Below are positions 27,388-35,394 of a DNA stretch of 64,000 nt, piece by piece. Position 1 is the stretch's first letter. Each line of letters starts with the position of its first letter. The DNA lies in contig NZ_FOWE01000004.1 in assembly GCF_900115395.1 (NCBI RefSeq), positions 1-64,000 of the forward strand. The letters are read 5' to 3'. This DNA comes from Geodermatophilus obscurus. Its GTDB lineage: Bacteria; Actinomycetota; Actinomycetes; Mycobacteriales; Geodermatophilaceae. The notes below the pieces were generated by a model. That model had not been told where the DNA came from, did no database searches, and was given only the letters and a program-made list of their open reading frames with translations. A program made the position numbers and the translations under genes.

Positions 27388-28677
27388 TCAGCCGGTCGGG
27401 GTCGCCTCGGGGATGTCGCGGTCGAGCTCGTCCTCCCGGGGTGGGCGCTTCCACTCCAGGAGGAGGAGCGAGGCGTCGTCACTGGTGCGGCCGGAGCGCG
27501 CAGCCATCAGCGCGTGCGAGAGCCGCCGCACTGACTCCGCGCAGGTCAAGTCGGCCGCGGTCGTCTGCTCGATGAGGTCCCGCAATCGCTCCTCGCCGAA
27601 CTGCTCCCCGCCGGTTAGCCGCTCCTCGACCACCCCGTCGGTGAAGAACAGCACCCGGTCCCCGGGCTCCAGTTGAGCCGTCTGTACGACAGGGGTGCCG
27701 GTGCCGAAGCCGACCGGCCGGCTGACCGGACCGGTGAGCTCGCCGATCACCCGGCTGCCCCGTACCCACATCGCGGGCGGGTGCCCGGCGTTGACCCAGC
27801 TGAGCACCCCCGTCTCGGTGTCCAGCCGACCGAGCTGAGCGGTCGCGAAACGCCCTGGGAAGGAGGTGGCCACCGCTGCGTCCATCGCCGGGTACAGCTC
27901 GGTCAGCGGGAGCCCGGCCAGCCGCCCGTGCCGGTAGGCGGCGATGATGACGGTGGCCATCGTCGCGGCCTCCAGGCCGTGGCCCATCGCGTCGAACACG
28001 GCCACGTGCAGCACGTGGTCGTTGAATGCGTAGTCGAAGCTGTCGCCACCGACCTCGTAGGCCGGCTCCAGGATCCCCCCGAGGTCGACGTCCGGGGTGA
28101 TCATCGACAGCGGCGGCAGGGTCTGCCACTGCATGTGCGCGGACAGGGTCAGCGGCCCGACGGTCCGCACCCGAAAGAACGCGTCGGTGTAGTTGTCGTT
28201 GGTCACGATCATGTCCGCCACCAGGCCGGCCAGTCGCTGGGCGAGCTGCCGGTCGTGGTCGTCTAGTCGGGGGAGCGTCAGGCCGAGCACCCCTAGCCGG
28301 TCTGACCCGTCCAGCATCGGCAGGTGCAGCCGGACCGAGCCGTCGGGGAGCGGTTCCTCGACCGATTGCTCGCTGCTGAACGCCTGCCCGGCCAGGCTGT
28401 CGGCGATGGGGAGCGGATCGCCAACTAGGCCCGGCCCGGTCAGCGGCCGCAGCGTCAGCTGCGCGAGGTCCTGCAGGTGGATGCTGACGTCGGTGGCCCC
28501 GGCGGTCCGCGCCTCCTGCGCGATGAGCTGGCCGGCCAGCCGGGGTGCGATCAGGTGCACCCGGTCGAGCAAGGCACCCAGCAGCCGTTCGCCCACGCTC
28601 TCGGCCGTCGGCCGACCCTCGTCCCGGTCGGTGAAGCCGGCCCGCGGCTTCGTCTCCTCGCTCGCCGTCACCTTCAC
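27388..28677 (-). CDS. SpoIIE/PP2C-type serine phosphatase with GAF-like sensor
   Basis: This 429-residue protein has an N-terminal GAF-like sensor region (about 30-190: TDVSIHLQDLAQLTL ... LHLPML). A PPM/SpoIIE phosphatase domain follows (about 225-425) with EVGGDSFDY, VFDAMGHGLEA and FFTDGVVEER, giving the acidic metal ligands. Such proteins dephosphorylate anti-anti-sigma factors (RsbU-like). No sigma, anti-sigma or STAS gene is adjacent, so its partner is elsewhere. It lies inside the integrated element and is intact. Confidence 0.88.
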   Translation of the reverse strand: MKVTASEETKPRAGFTDRDEGRPTAESVGERLLGALLDRVHLIAPRLAGQLIAQEARTAGATDVSIHLQDLAQLTLRPLTGPGLVGDPLPIADSLAGQAFSSEQSVEEPLPDGSVRLHLPMLDGSDRLGVLGLTLPRLDDHDRQLAQRLAGLVADMIVTNDNYTDAFFRVRTVGPLTLSAHMQWQTLPPLSMITPDVDLGGILEPAYEVGGDSFDYAFNDHVLHVAVFDAMGHGLEAATMATVIIAAYRHGRLAGLPLTELYPAMDAAVATSFPGRFATAQLGRLDTETGVLSWVNAGHPPAMWVRGSRVIGELTGPVSRPVGFGTGTPVVQTAQLEPGDRVLFFTDGVVEERLTGGEQFGEERLRDLIEQTTAADLTCAESVRRLSHALMAARSGRTSDDASLLLLEWKRPPREDELDRDIPEATPTG

Positions 28678-28991
28678 GATCAGGAGCAGACACCCGCCTG
28701 GACAGACACGCCAGAGCGCGGGCTGCTGTCACGGAGCGTGACCGGTTGGGTGGGGGATCGACGCATGGTGTGCCGGCGAGCCAGGCAGAGGAGCGTCGGT
28801 CAAGCTCAGGCGCGCTGAGTCTGGCGGCCAGTGCGACCGGATCAGCGTCGCCGACAGTACGTCGGTAGTGGTCGCACTGTGGTCGCGTACGGCGCGGCAA
28901 TCAGTGTGACTGGGCACGAGCCCGCGACATGCGTGGCGGCTGCGAGCTGGGCAAACGTCATCATGCGGCACCGTTCGACATGTCCGAGATG
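28678..28991. other. non-coding stretch at the element's right end
   Basis: 314 bp between the phosphatase start and attR. No convincing ORF, RNA or repeat was found. Composition is slightly less GC rich than the flanks. It probably holds the phosphatase promoter and leftover element sequence. Confidence 0.5.
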
Positions 28992-29038
28992 GGACTTTCA
29001 ATCCGCGGGTTGTGGGTTCGATCCCCACGGGGCCCACC
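28992..29038 (+). repeat. attR: duplicated 3' half of tRNA-Lys
   Basis: Direct-repeat copy 2. It contains the anticodon 3' side, T-arm and acceptor 3' strand of tRNA-Lys but no 5' half, so it cannot be a tRNA gene. The only difference from copy 1 is C at 28999. Confidence 0.9.
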
Positions 29039-29103
29039 GTGGACGTGCAGGTGGGCGGCGTGCACCGAGCCACCTGGTCCGCCCGTGCCGGTGCGCCGGC
29101 TGC

Positions 29104-29463
29104 TCAGTCGCTGCAGCAGGCGTCCGCGCCCTCCGGCGTCAGCGAGGCGAGCGTGGCGAGCAGCTTTACGGGTCCGGCGAGGGCCTCGCAGCACAGGGCG
29201 TAGACGTTGCTCCGGCCCCTCGGCGTCACGGTGACGAGCCCCTGCTCCCGGAGGGGGGTGAGGTGGTGGCTGACGAGGGTCTGGCTCATGCCGCTGAGCT
29301 CGGTGAGCTCGCGGACGGAGCGCGAGCCCTCGGCGAGCAGCAGCACCAGGTGCAGCCGGTTGGCGTCGGAGAGGGCCTTGAGCTGGGGGGCCAGGAGGCG
29401 CGCCCGGTCGGCGGCGGTGGAGGGGTCCGGATCGAGGAGTCGGACGTCGAGGTCCTGGCGCAC
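29104..29463 (-). CDS. arsR: ArsR-family metalloregulator
   Basis: This 119-residue winged-helix repressor has a DNA-recognition helix in LSGMSQTLVSHHLTPLREQGLV (about 56-77) and a wing RGRSNVYAL. Two Cys pairs, CC at about 91-92 and CC at about 116-117, are candidate As(III)/Sb(III) ligands away from the canonical alpha-3 site. GTG start. Divergent from the ArsO-like gene. The intergenic region (29464-29558) contains a perfect dyad. Confidence 0.9.
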   Translation of the reverse strand: MRQDLDVRLLDPDPSTAADRARLLAPQLKALSDANRLHLVLLLAEGSRSVRELTELSGMSQTLVSHHLTPLREQGLVTVTPRGRSNVYALCCEALAGPVKLLATLASLTPEGADACCSD

Positions 29464-29495
29464 GTCGACCAGTATGACACTCGTCCATTGCCGTC

Positions 29496-29511
29496 AACAG
29501 CGCTCGCTGTT
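29496..29511. promoter_or_regulatory. dyad in the arsR/arsO intergenic region (candidate operator)
   Basis: AACAGCG-CT-CGCTGTT is a perfect 7-bp inverted repeat 33 bp upstream of the ArsR start. It is a plausible operator for the divergent arsR and arsO-like promoters. Confidence 0.45.
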
Positions 29512-29558
29512 ACGTTGAGCCCATAGACGGACATCGATACGTCGAGGGGATGGACAGC

Positions 29559-30983
29559 ATGACAGCGGACACGCACCTCCCGGTCGTGGTGATCGGAGCC
29601 GGCCCGGTGGGGTTGGCTGCGGCCGCACACCTGCTGGAGCGCGGGCTCGACCCGCTGGTCCTGGAGGCCGGGGACCAGGTCGGTGCCGCCGTCCGGGAGT
29701 GGGGCCACGTCCGCCTCTTCTCGCCGTGGGAGTACGACGTCGACGCGGCGGCGCTGCGCCTGCTCGAGGCCCAGGGCTGGGAGTCGCCCGCTGCCGACGT
29801 TCTGCCGACCGGCACCGAGCTGGTCGAGTCCTACCTGGCTCCGCTGGCGGCCACGCCCCAGCTCGCCGGGCGCATCCGGACCGGCACCCGGGTGCTCGCG
29901 GTCAGCCGTCAGGGCGTCGACAAGACCCGCACCGTCGGCCGCGCGGGGCGGCCCTACGTCGTGCGCACGGTGCGCGACGGCCAGGTCGTCGACGTCCTCG
30001 CCCGCGCCGTCCTCGACGCCTCCGGGACGTGGGGGAGGCCGAACCCCCTCGGCGCGGCAGGCCTGCCGGCGATCGGTGAGGACCGGGTCGGCACGTGGCT
30101 GGCCGGTCCGCTGCCCGACGTCCTGGGTGCCGACCGCAAGCGCTTCGCCGGGCGCCACACCCTCGTCGTCGGCATGGGCCACTCAGCGGCCAACACGCTG
30201 CTGGCCCTCGTGCGACTGCAGGAGGAGGAGCCGGGCACCGAGGTCACCTGGGCCATCCGCGGCCGCTCGCCGGCTCGCCTCTACGGCGGGGGAGATGCCG
30301 ACGGACTGCCCGCCCGTGGCCTGCTCGGTTCGTCGCTGAGGGCTGCGGTGGCCGGCGGCGCGATCACGCTCGTCCGCGAGTTCACGATGACGTCGCTGAC
30401 GCCTCCCGACGACGGCACCGGCCGGGTGACCGTCACCGGCACGGCCCGCGACGGCGCTGCCGTGCGCCTCGAGGTCGACACCGTGGTGGCTGCCACGGGC
30501 TTCCGCCCGGACCTGGAGATGCTGCGCGAGGTCCGCCTCGACCTCGACCCCGCCGTCGAGGCGCCGGCGGCGCTGGCACCGCTGATCGACCCCAACCTCC
30601 ACTCCTGCGGCACCGTCCCGCCGCACGGCGAGGCCCTCCTGGCGCACCCGGACGAGGGCTTCTACGTCGTGGGCACGAAGTCCTACGGCCGCGCGCCGAC
30701 GTTCCTGCTGGCCACCGGCTACGAACAGGTCCGTTCCATCGCCGCTGCCCTCGCCGGCGACACCGACGCCGCCGCGCGCGTCGAGCTCGCGCTGCCCGAG
30801 ACCGGGGTGTGCTCCACCGACCTGGGTGACCGCGAGGCCGCCGAGGCGGCGAGCTGTGGCACCGGGGGAGTGGGCTTCGCGACCGGCTCGGAGCACGGCT
30901 ACTCGGCCGAGGAGCCGTCACCGACGGCCGGCTGCTGCGGCGCCGCACCGGTGCCGGTGTCGCCGTCCTCGCATGGCGGCTGA
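29559..30983 (+). CDS. arsO: ArsO-like FAD/NAD(P)-dependent monooxygenase with Cys tail
   Basis: About 474 residues with the FAD motif VVVIGAGPVGLAAAAHL at the N-terminus, HVRLFSPWEYDVD (about 50), a second Rossmann motif VVGMGHSAANTLLALV (about 207-222) and ATGFRPD (about 316). The family is found in arsenic operons with arsR and a permease. The exact reaction of ArsO is uncertain. The C-terminus ends in a Cys-rich, disordered tail (CSTDL, SCGTG, GCCGAAP) that could bind metal. The ATG at 29559 was preferred over 29550 because GAGGGG is 9 nt upstream. Confidence 0.82.
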   Translation: MTADTHLPVVVIGAGPVGLAAAAHLLERGLDPLVLEAGDQVGAAVREWGHVRLFSPWEYDVDAAALRLLEAQGWESPAADVLPTGTELVESYLAPLAATPQLAGRIRTGTRVLAVSRQGVDKTRTVGRAGRPYVVRTVRDGQVVDVLARAVLDASGTWGRPNPLGAAGLPAIGEDRVGTWLAGPLPDVLGADRKRFAGRHTLVVGMGHSAANTLLALVRLQEEEPGTEVTWAIRGRSPARLYGGGDADGLPARGLLGSSLRAAVAGGAITLVREFTMTSLTPPDDGTGRVTVTGTARDGAAVRLEVDTVVAATGFRPDLEMLREVRLDLDPAVEAPAALAPLIDPNLHSCGTVPPHGEALLAHPDEGFYVVGTKSYGRAPTFLLATGYEQVRSIAAALAGDTDAAARVELALPETGVCSTDLGDREAAEAASCGTGGVGFATGSEHGYSAEEPSPTAGCCGAAPVPVSPSSHGG

Positions 30984-32232
30984 GCAGCGAGCCGTCGGCT
31001 CCACCGCCGTGGCGGGCGCCGGGGATCCCCGGCGCCCGCCACGGCGGGCCCTGGTCGGCCTCTGCATCACCCAGATCACCAGCTGGGGCGTCCTCTACTA
31101 CGCCTTCCCCGTGGCCCTCGCGGCGATCACCGCCGACACCGGCTGGTCGGCCACCGCGGCCACGGCGGCCTTCTCGGCCGGCCTGGTCGTCTCGGCGCTG
31201 GCCGGGATCCCGGTCGGGCGCTGGCTGGACCTCCTCGGGCCGCGGCCGGTGATGACGGCCGGCTCGGTGCTGGCGGTCCCCGCGACCGTGGGGATCGCGC
31301 TGGCGCCGACCTACCCGACGTTCCTGGCGGCCTGGCTGGTCGCGGGGGCGGCGATGTCCGCGGTCTTCTACCAGGCCGCCTTCGCGGCCCTCACCCGCTG
31401 GTACGGCGACCGGCGGGTCCGGGCGCTCACCACGCTGACCCTCGTCGCGGGCCTGGCCAGCACGCTGTTCGCGCCGTTGACCCACGCGCTGGTCGAGGCA
31501 CTGGGCTGGCGCGGGGCCTACCTGGTGCTCGCCGGCGTGCTGGCCGTGGTGACGATCCCCGTGCACGCCACCACGCTCACGTCGCCCTGGACCCGGGTCG
31601 ACCACCGGGAGAGCTCCGCGGGCCGCCGGCGCTCCCGGGTGCCGGCGGAGGTGCGCAGCGGCCAGTTCCTGGCGCTGTCCGCGGCGCTGACGCTGACGGC
31701 GTTCGGGCTCTACGCCGCGAGCCTGACGGTGATCCCGCTGCTCACCGGGCGGGGGCTCTCGACGTCCCTGGCGGCCACGACCCTCGGCCTGCTGGGCGCC
31801 GGGCAGCTCCTCGGCCGCGTCGTCTACGGGCCGCTCAGTGCCCGCACCACCCCGACCGGGCGGACCGTCGGCCTCATCGGTGCCTCGGCGCTCACCATCG
31901 GGCTGCTCGGTGTGCTCCCCGGCCCGCCGGTCGCGCTCGTCGCCGCGGCCATCGCCCTCGGCGCCGTGCGCGGGGCGTGCACGCTGCTGCAGGCCACCGC
32001 GGTCGCCGACCGCTGGGGCACCGCCCGTTACGGCACCCTGTCCGGGTACTTCGCGGCGCCGATCACCGCGGCGACCGCACTGGCCCCCTGGGCGGGCACT
32101 GCTCTGGCCGAGGCGCTCGGCAGCTACGCGGCGGCCTTCGGGCTCCTGGCGGCCGGTGTCCTCGCGGCCGCCGTGCTGGCCTGGGGCGCAGGACGGCGGC
32201 TCGCGAGCGCCCCGGTCACCCGTCGAGGGTGA
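30973..32232 (+). CDS. MFS transporter linked to arsenic genes
   Basis: This 419-residue protein has about 12 hydrophobic helices and the MFS loop motif in GIPVGRWLDLLGPRP (about 77-91). The start ATG (30973) overlaps the ArsO-like gene by 11 bp, so the two are co-translated. Its neighbourhood suggests export of an arsenic species or organoarsenical, but MFS sequence gives no substrate. It resembles no specific arsenical exporter closely enough to name (ArsJ/ArsK-type are candidates). Confidence 0.8.
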   Translation: MAAEQRAVGSTAVAGAGDPRRPPRRALVGLCITQITSWGVLYYAFPVALAAITADTGWSATAATAAFSAGLVVSALAGIPVGRWLDLLGPRPVMTAGSVLAVPATVGIALAPTYPTFLAAWLVAGAAMSAVFYQAAFAALTRWYGDRRVRALTTLTLVAGLASTLFAPLTHALVEALGWRGAYLVLAGVLAVVTIPVHATTLTSPWTRVDHRESSAGRRRSRVPAEVRSGQFLALSAALTLTAFGLYAASLTVIPLLTGRGLSTSLAATTLGLLGAGQLLGRVVYGPLSARTTPTGRTVGLIGASALTIGLLGVLPGPPVALVAAAIALGAVRGACTLLQATAVADRWGTARYGTLSGYFAAPITAATALAPWAGTALAEALGSYAAAFGLLAAGVLAAAVLAWGAGRRLASAPVTRRG

Positions 32233-32638
32233 CCCCGAGGTCGAAGGCGAGTCTGCGAACGTGCGCGGCGATGTCGTCGCGCACGAGGCGCATGCGCTCG
32301 ATGCCGTCGATGCCCCGCTCGGAGGGCTCGTCGGTGATCCACTGCTCGACCCGGGTGCTTTCGACCGGCGCCGCGTGAGCCTCCCGGCCGAGGATGATGA
32401 CGACGTCGGCGTCCCGGACCATCTGCTCGGTGAGAGCCTTCGGCTGCTCCGCGGAGAGGTCGACGCCCACCTCGGCGAGAGACTGGACCGAGAGCTCGTT
32501 GAGCGATGTTCCAGCCTTGGTGCCGGCAGAGGACACCTCGACGGCGTCGCCGACGTAGTCGGACATCAGCCCGGCCGCCATCTGGGACTTGCCGGCGTTC
32601 CTCACGCAGACGAACAAGACCCTGGGGCGCTCGCTCAC
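32216..32638 (-). CDS. low-molecular-weight phosphatase/ArsC-family protein, CX5K variant
   Basis: This 140-residue protein has the LMW-PTP/ArsC fold but reads CVRNAGKS at residues 11-18: the P-loop Arg of CX5R is Lys17. It also lacks the CGDACP segment that follows in its two neighbours (it has REAHAAP instead). In known relatives this group is annotated ArsC-like; arsenate reduction is doubtful with these changes. It overlaps the MFS end by 17 bp on the opposite strand and its start overlaps the next arsC by 4 nt. Confidence 0.82.
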   Translation of the reverse strand: MSERPRVLFVCVRNAGKSQMAAGLMSDYVGDAVEVSSAGTKAGTSLNELSVQSLAEVGVDLSAEQPKALTEQMVRDADVVIILGREAHAAPVESTRVEQWITDEPSERGIDGIERMRLVRDDIAAHVRRLAFDLGVTLDG

Positions 32639-33054
32639 CGGGACGTGGCGGGCTCGACCTGCAGCTCGGTCAGCAGGCCGCGGATGCGGGTCTCGATCTC
32701 GTCGCGGATGGGCCGCACGGACTCGACGCCCTTGCCTGCGGGGTCCTCGAGCGCCCAGTCCAGATACCGCTTACCCGGGAAGATCGGACACGCGTCGCCG
32801 CAGCCCATGGTGATGACGACGTCGGAGGCCTCGACGGCCTCGGTGGTGAGGACCTTGGGGCGCTGGTCGGTGATGTCGATGCCGACCTCGGCCATGGCCT
32901 GCACCGCTGACGGGTTGATCCGGTCGCCGGGCATCGAGCCGGCCGAGCGGACCTCGACGGCGTCGCTGGCGAGGTGGCGCAGCCAACCGGCGGCCATCTG
33001 GGAGCGGCCGGCGTTGTGGACGCAGACGAACAGGACGCTGGGCTTGTCGGGCAC
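32635..33054 (-). CDS. arsC: arsenate reductase / arsenate-mycothiol transferase (LMW-PTP type)
   Basis: This 139-residue protein has an intact P-loop CVHNAGRS (residues 11-18), MGCGDACPIFPGKRY (about 83-97) with further Cys, and the DP catalytic segment in ALEDPAGKG. In actinobacteria such enzymes transfer mycothiol to arsenate (MSH/mycoredoxin route) or use a Cys-relay to thioredoxin; the extra CxxxC-like pair fits the latter, which cannot be settled here. It lies in the arsenite-export operon. Confidence 0.92.
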   Translation of the reverse strand: MPDKPSVLFVCVHNAGRSQMAAGWLRHLASDAVEVRSAGSMPGDRINPSAVQAMAEVGIDITDQRPKVLTTEAVEASDVVITMGCGDACPIFPGKRYLDWALEDPAGKGVESVRPIRDEIETRIRGLLTELQVEPATSR

Positions 33055-33081
33055 GGGAGCCTCTCGGGAGTCGGGACGCGC

Positions 33082-33741
33082 TCAGTGCGCGGCGGTGGCG
33101 GGGTGGAGTTCGGCGAGCAGGGTGCGCACGCGGGCGTCGATGTCGGCGCGGATGGCACGGACCTCGCCCACGGACAGGCCGGCCGGGTCGCGGACCTGCC
33201 AGTCGAGGTAACGCTTGCCGGGATAGACCGGGCACGCGTCGCCGCAGCCCATGGTCACGACCACGTCGGCGGCTCGGACGACGTCGTCGGTGAGCGGCTT
33301 GGGGAACTCTGCGCCCAGGTCGATGCCGACCTCGGCCATGGCCTCGATGACGGCGTCGTCGATGCTGGCGGTGGGCTGCGAGCCGGCCGAGCGGACGTGT
33401 ACCCGGTCGCCGCCGTGGTGGGCCATGAGTGCGGCGGCCATCTGCGAGCGCCCGGCGTTGTGGACGCAGACGAAGAGGACCTCGCAGGTGTCGGTCTCGA
33501 TGGCGCCCATGGCTTGGGCGAGCGCGGTGAGGCGCTCGACGGCGAAGCGCTCGGCCAGCACCGGCAGGTGGGTGGTGACCTTCGCGGTGCGCCCCAGGGC
33601 GGTGTAGGACTCGAAGACGTAGCGGTCGATCGTCTCGCGGGTGAAGACCCCGGCGAAGCGGGTGGCCAGGTGGTCGGCCAGGCGGTGCGGCGTCGCCTCG
33701 GGGGTCAGCAAGCCGGGCAGCGCCTTGTGGTCGGCGGTCAT
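33082..33741 (-). CDS. arsC: arsenate reductase with N-terminal three-helix domain
   Basis: This 219-residue protein has an about 90-residue N-terminal helical domain (HRLADHLATRFAGVFTRETI, SYTALGRTAKVTTHLPVLAERF) of a kind found in actinobacterial ArsC fusions. The LMW-PTP ArsC domain has CVHNAGRS, MGCGDACPVYPGKRY and RDPAGL. The start at 33741 overlaps the Acr3 stop by 4 nt. The helical domain resembles winged-helix or DUF families but was not named. The larger open frame to 35163 is a shadow of acr3/arsR. Confidence 0.9.
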   Translation of the reverse strand: MTADHKALPGLLTPEATPHRLADHLATRFAGVFTRETIDRYVFESYTALGRTAKVTTHLPVLAERFAVERLTALAQAMGAIETDTCEVLFVCVHNAGRSQMAAALMAHHGGDRVHVRSAGSQPTASIDDAVIEAMAEVGIDLGAEFPKPLTDDVVRAADVVVTMGCGDACPVYPGKRYLDWQVRDPAGLSVGEVRAIRADIDARVRTLLAELHPATAAH

Positions 33742-34871
33742 CGCGCACTCCTGATGGCAGCGGGGACGGTGGGGACGGTGGGGTCGCCGGGGAACCAGCG
33801 GCGGGCGGCCCAGAGGGAGACGTAGACGAGGGCCACCAGGACGGGGACCTCGATGAGCGGGCCGACGACGCCGGCGAGCGCCTGGCCGGAGGTGACGCCG
33901 AAGGTGCCGATCGCCACCGCGATGGCCAGCTCGAAGTTGTTGCCGGCGGCGGTGAAGGCCAGCGTCGCGGTCTTGGCGTAGCCGAGGCCCAACCGCATGC
34001 CGAGCAGGAAGCTCCCGCCGAACATGAGGGCGAAGTAGGCCAGCAGCGGCAGCGCGATCCGGACGACGTCCCAGGGGTTGGACGTGATGGCGTCGCCCTG
34101 CAGCGCGAAGAGCATGACGATCGTGAACAGCAGCCCGTAGAGCGCGATCGGCCCGATACGCGGCAGGACCTGCGTCTCGTAGTGCTCGCGGCCACGGGCC
34201 CGCTCGCCGAGGGTGCGGGTGAGGAAGCCGGCGAGCAGCGGGATGCCGAGGAAGACCAGCACCGACAGCACGATCGCCCAGACGCTGAACTCGGCGGACG
34301 TCGTCGACAGGCCCAGCCAGCCTGGGAGTACCTGCAGGTAGAACCAGCCGAGCGCGGCGAAGGCGACGATCTGGAAAACCGAGTTGATCGCTACCAGGAC
34401 GGCTGCGGCCTCGCGGTCGCCGCAGGACAGGTCGTTCCAGATCAGCACCATCGCGATGCACCGGGCGAGCCCGACGATGATCAACCCGGTGCGGTACTCG
34501 GGCAGGTCGGGCAGCAGCAGCCAGGCCAGGGCGAACATCAGCGCGGGGCCGACCAGCCAGTTCAGCGCCAGGCTGGCGCCCACCAGACGGCGGTCGCCGG
34601 TGACCCGGTCGAGCTCGGAGTACCGGACCTTCGCCAGCACCGGGTACATCATCAGCAGCAGCCCGATCGCGATGGGCAGGCTGACGTTCCCGATCCGGAC
34701 GGCGTCGAGGGCGTCGTCCAGGCGGGGGATCAGCCGACCGAGCAGCAGGCCGGCGGCCATCGCGGCGATGATCCACACCGGCAGGAACCGGTCGAGGGGA
34801 GAGAGCCGCTGGAGGACCGGGGCCTCGAGGCTGGTGCCGGAGCGAGCGACCTCGCCGACGGTGTCGCTCAT
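33738..34871 (-). CDS. acr3: arsenite efflux permease Acr3
   Basis: This 377-residue protein has 10 membrane helices and the Acr3 signatures LARCIAMVLIWNDLSCGD (about 151-168, with the conserved Cys), NSVFQIVAF and AGNNFELAIAVAI. Acr3 exports As(OH)3 by proton exchange. It is translationally coupled on both sides: ATGA with arsR upstream and with arsC downstream. The start MSDTV matches homologs. Confidence 0.95.
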   Translation of the reverse strand: MSDTVGEVARSGTSLEAPVLQRLSPLDRFLPVWIIAAMAAGLLLGRLIPRLDDALDAVRIGNVSLPIAIGLLLMMYPVLAKVRYSELDRVTGDRRLVGASLALNWLVGPALMFALAWLLLPDLPEYRTGLIIVGLARCIAMVLIWNDLSCGDREAAAVLVAINSVFQIVAFAALGWFYLQVLPGWLGLSTTSAEFSVWAIVLSVLVFLGIPLLAGFLTRTLGERARGREHYETQVLPRIGPIALYGLLFTIVMLFALQGDAITSNPWDVVRIALPLLAYFALMFGGSFLLGMRLGLGYAKTATLAFTAAGNNFELAIAVAIGTFGVTSGQALAGVVGPLIEVPVLVALVYVSLWAARRWFPGDPTVPTVPAAIRSAR

Positions 34872-35218
34872 GCGTCCGCACCGGCGAGAGCCGGGGAGGT
34901 GAAGAGGTTCGCCACGGCGGTGAGCGCTTCGGCCCGGACGGCGTAGTAGACCCACACGCCGCGCTTCTCGCGGTCGAGGATCCCCGCGGAGTGCAGCACC
35001 TTGAGGTGGTGGCTGATCGTCGCCTGGGTGAGGTCGAAGGCCTCGTTGAGGTCGCACACGCAGGCTTCCCTGCCGTCGGCGGACGCGATGAGGCTGACCA
35101 GCCGCAGCCGGACCGGATCGGCCAGCGCCTTGAGCAGCGGAGCGACCTGTTCGGCCTGCTCACTGGACATGGCCGTGCCGGTCAATGGTGTGCAGCAGGC
35201 GAAGCCCGGGTCGGCCAC
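34868..35218 (-). CDS. arsR: ArsR-family arsenite-responsive repressor
   Basis: This 116-residue winged-helix protein has the metal motif ACVCDL (about 47-52) at the start of the recognition helices, DLTQATISHHLKVLHSAGIL and the wing RGVWVYYAV. A CC near the N-terminus (ACCTPL) may add a third ligand. The GTG at 35218 with GAGGAG before it was preferred over an ATG at 35242, which would lengthen it by 8 residues. It heads the arsR-acr3-arsC-arsC-arsC-like operon. Confidence 0.92.
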   Translation of the reverse strand: MADPGFACCTPLTGTAMSSEQAEQVAPLLKALADPVRLRLVSLIASADGREACVCDLNEAFDLTQATISHHLKVLHSAGILDREKRGVWVYYAVRAEALTAVANLFTSPALAGADA

Positions 35219-35246
35219 GGTGTCTCCTCGATCGGAATGCATCGAC

Positions 35247-35265
35247 GGTCATGGTATCGATGACC
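35247..35265. promoter_or_regulatory. dyad upstream of the ars operon (candidate ArsR operator)
   Basis: GGTCAT at 35247-35252 is mirrored by ATGACC at 35260-35265, in an AT-rich patch (about 35240-35290, also containing ATCTTATAGATGA). It lies about 30 bp upstream of arsR, the position expected of an autoregulatory site. Confidence 0.5.
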
Positions 35266-35355
35266 ATCTTATAGATGAGCGTCACTGTGTAAAGGATCGC
35301 TGTCGCTCGGGTGAACGGAGGGTGGGGCCGGTCACGGATTCATGGTCGCCGCAGG

Positions 35356-35387
35356 TTGACCTTGGACCGCACTCCCAGGTCTAGCGT
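35356..35387 (+). promoter_or_regulatory. MerR-type promoter with 20-bp spacer
   Basis: TTGACC (35356-35361) and TAGCGT (35382-35387) are separated by 20 bp. The spacer carries the dyad ACCTTGG / CCCAGGT (35359-35365 and 35374-35380). Long-spacer promoters with an internal dyad are characteristic of MerR/CueR control. The merR ATG is 8 bp downstream, implying a leaderless or near-leaderless mRNA. Confidence 0.65.
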
Positions 35388-35394
35388 CCGCCGC

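Noticed and set aside
28992..29038. A second tRNA-Lys gene
   Set aside because: Only the 3' half is present and the 5' half cannot be folded; it is the attR duplicate.
33082..35163. A 693-codon frame on the minus strand
   Set aside because: Only the part from 33741 downward is ArsC; the upstream part shadows acr3 and arsR in another frame.
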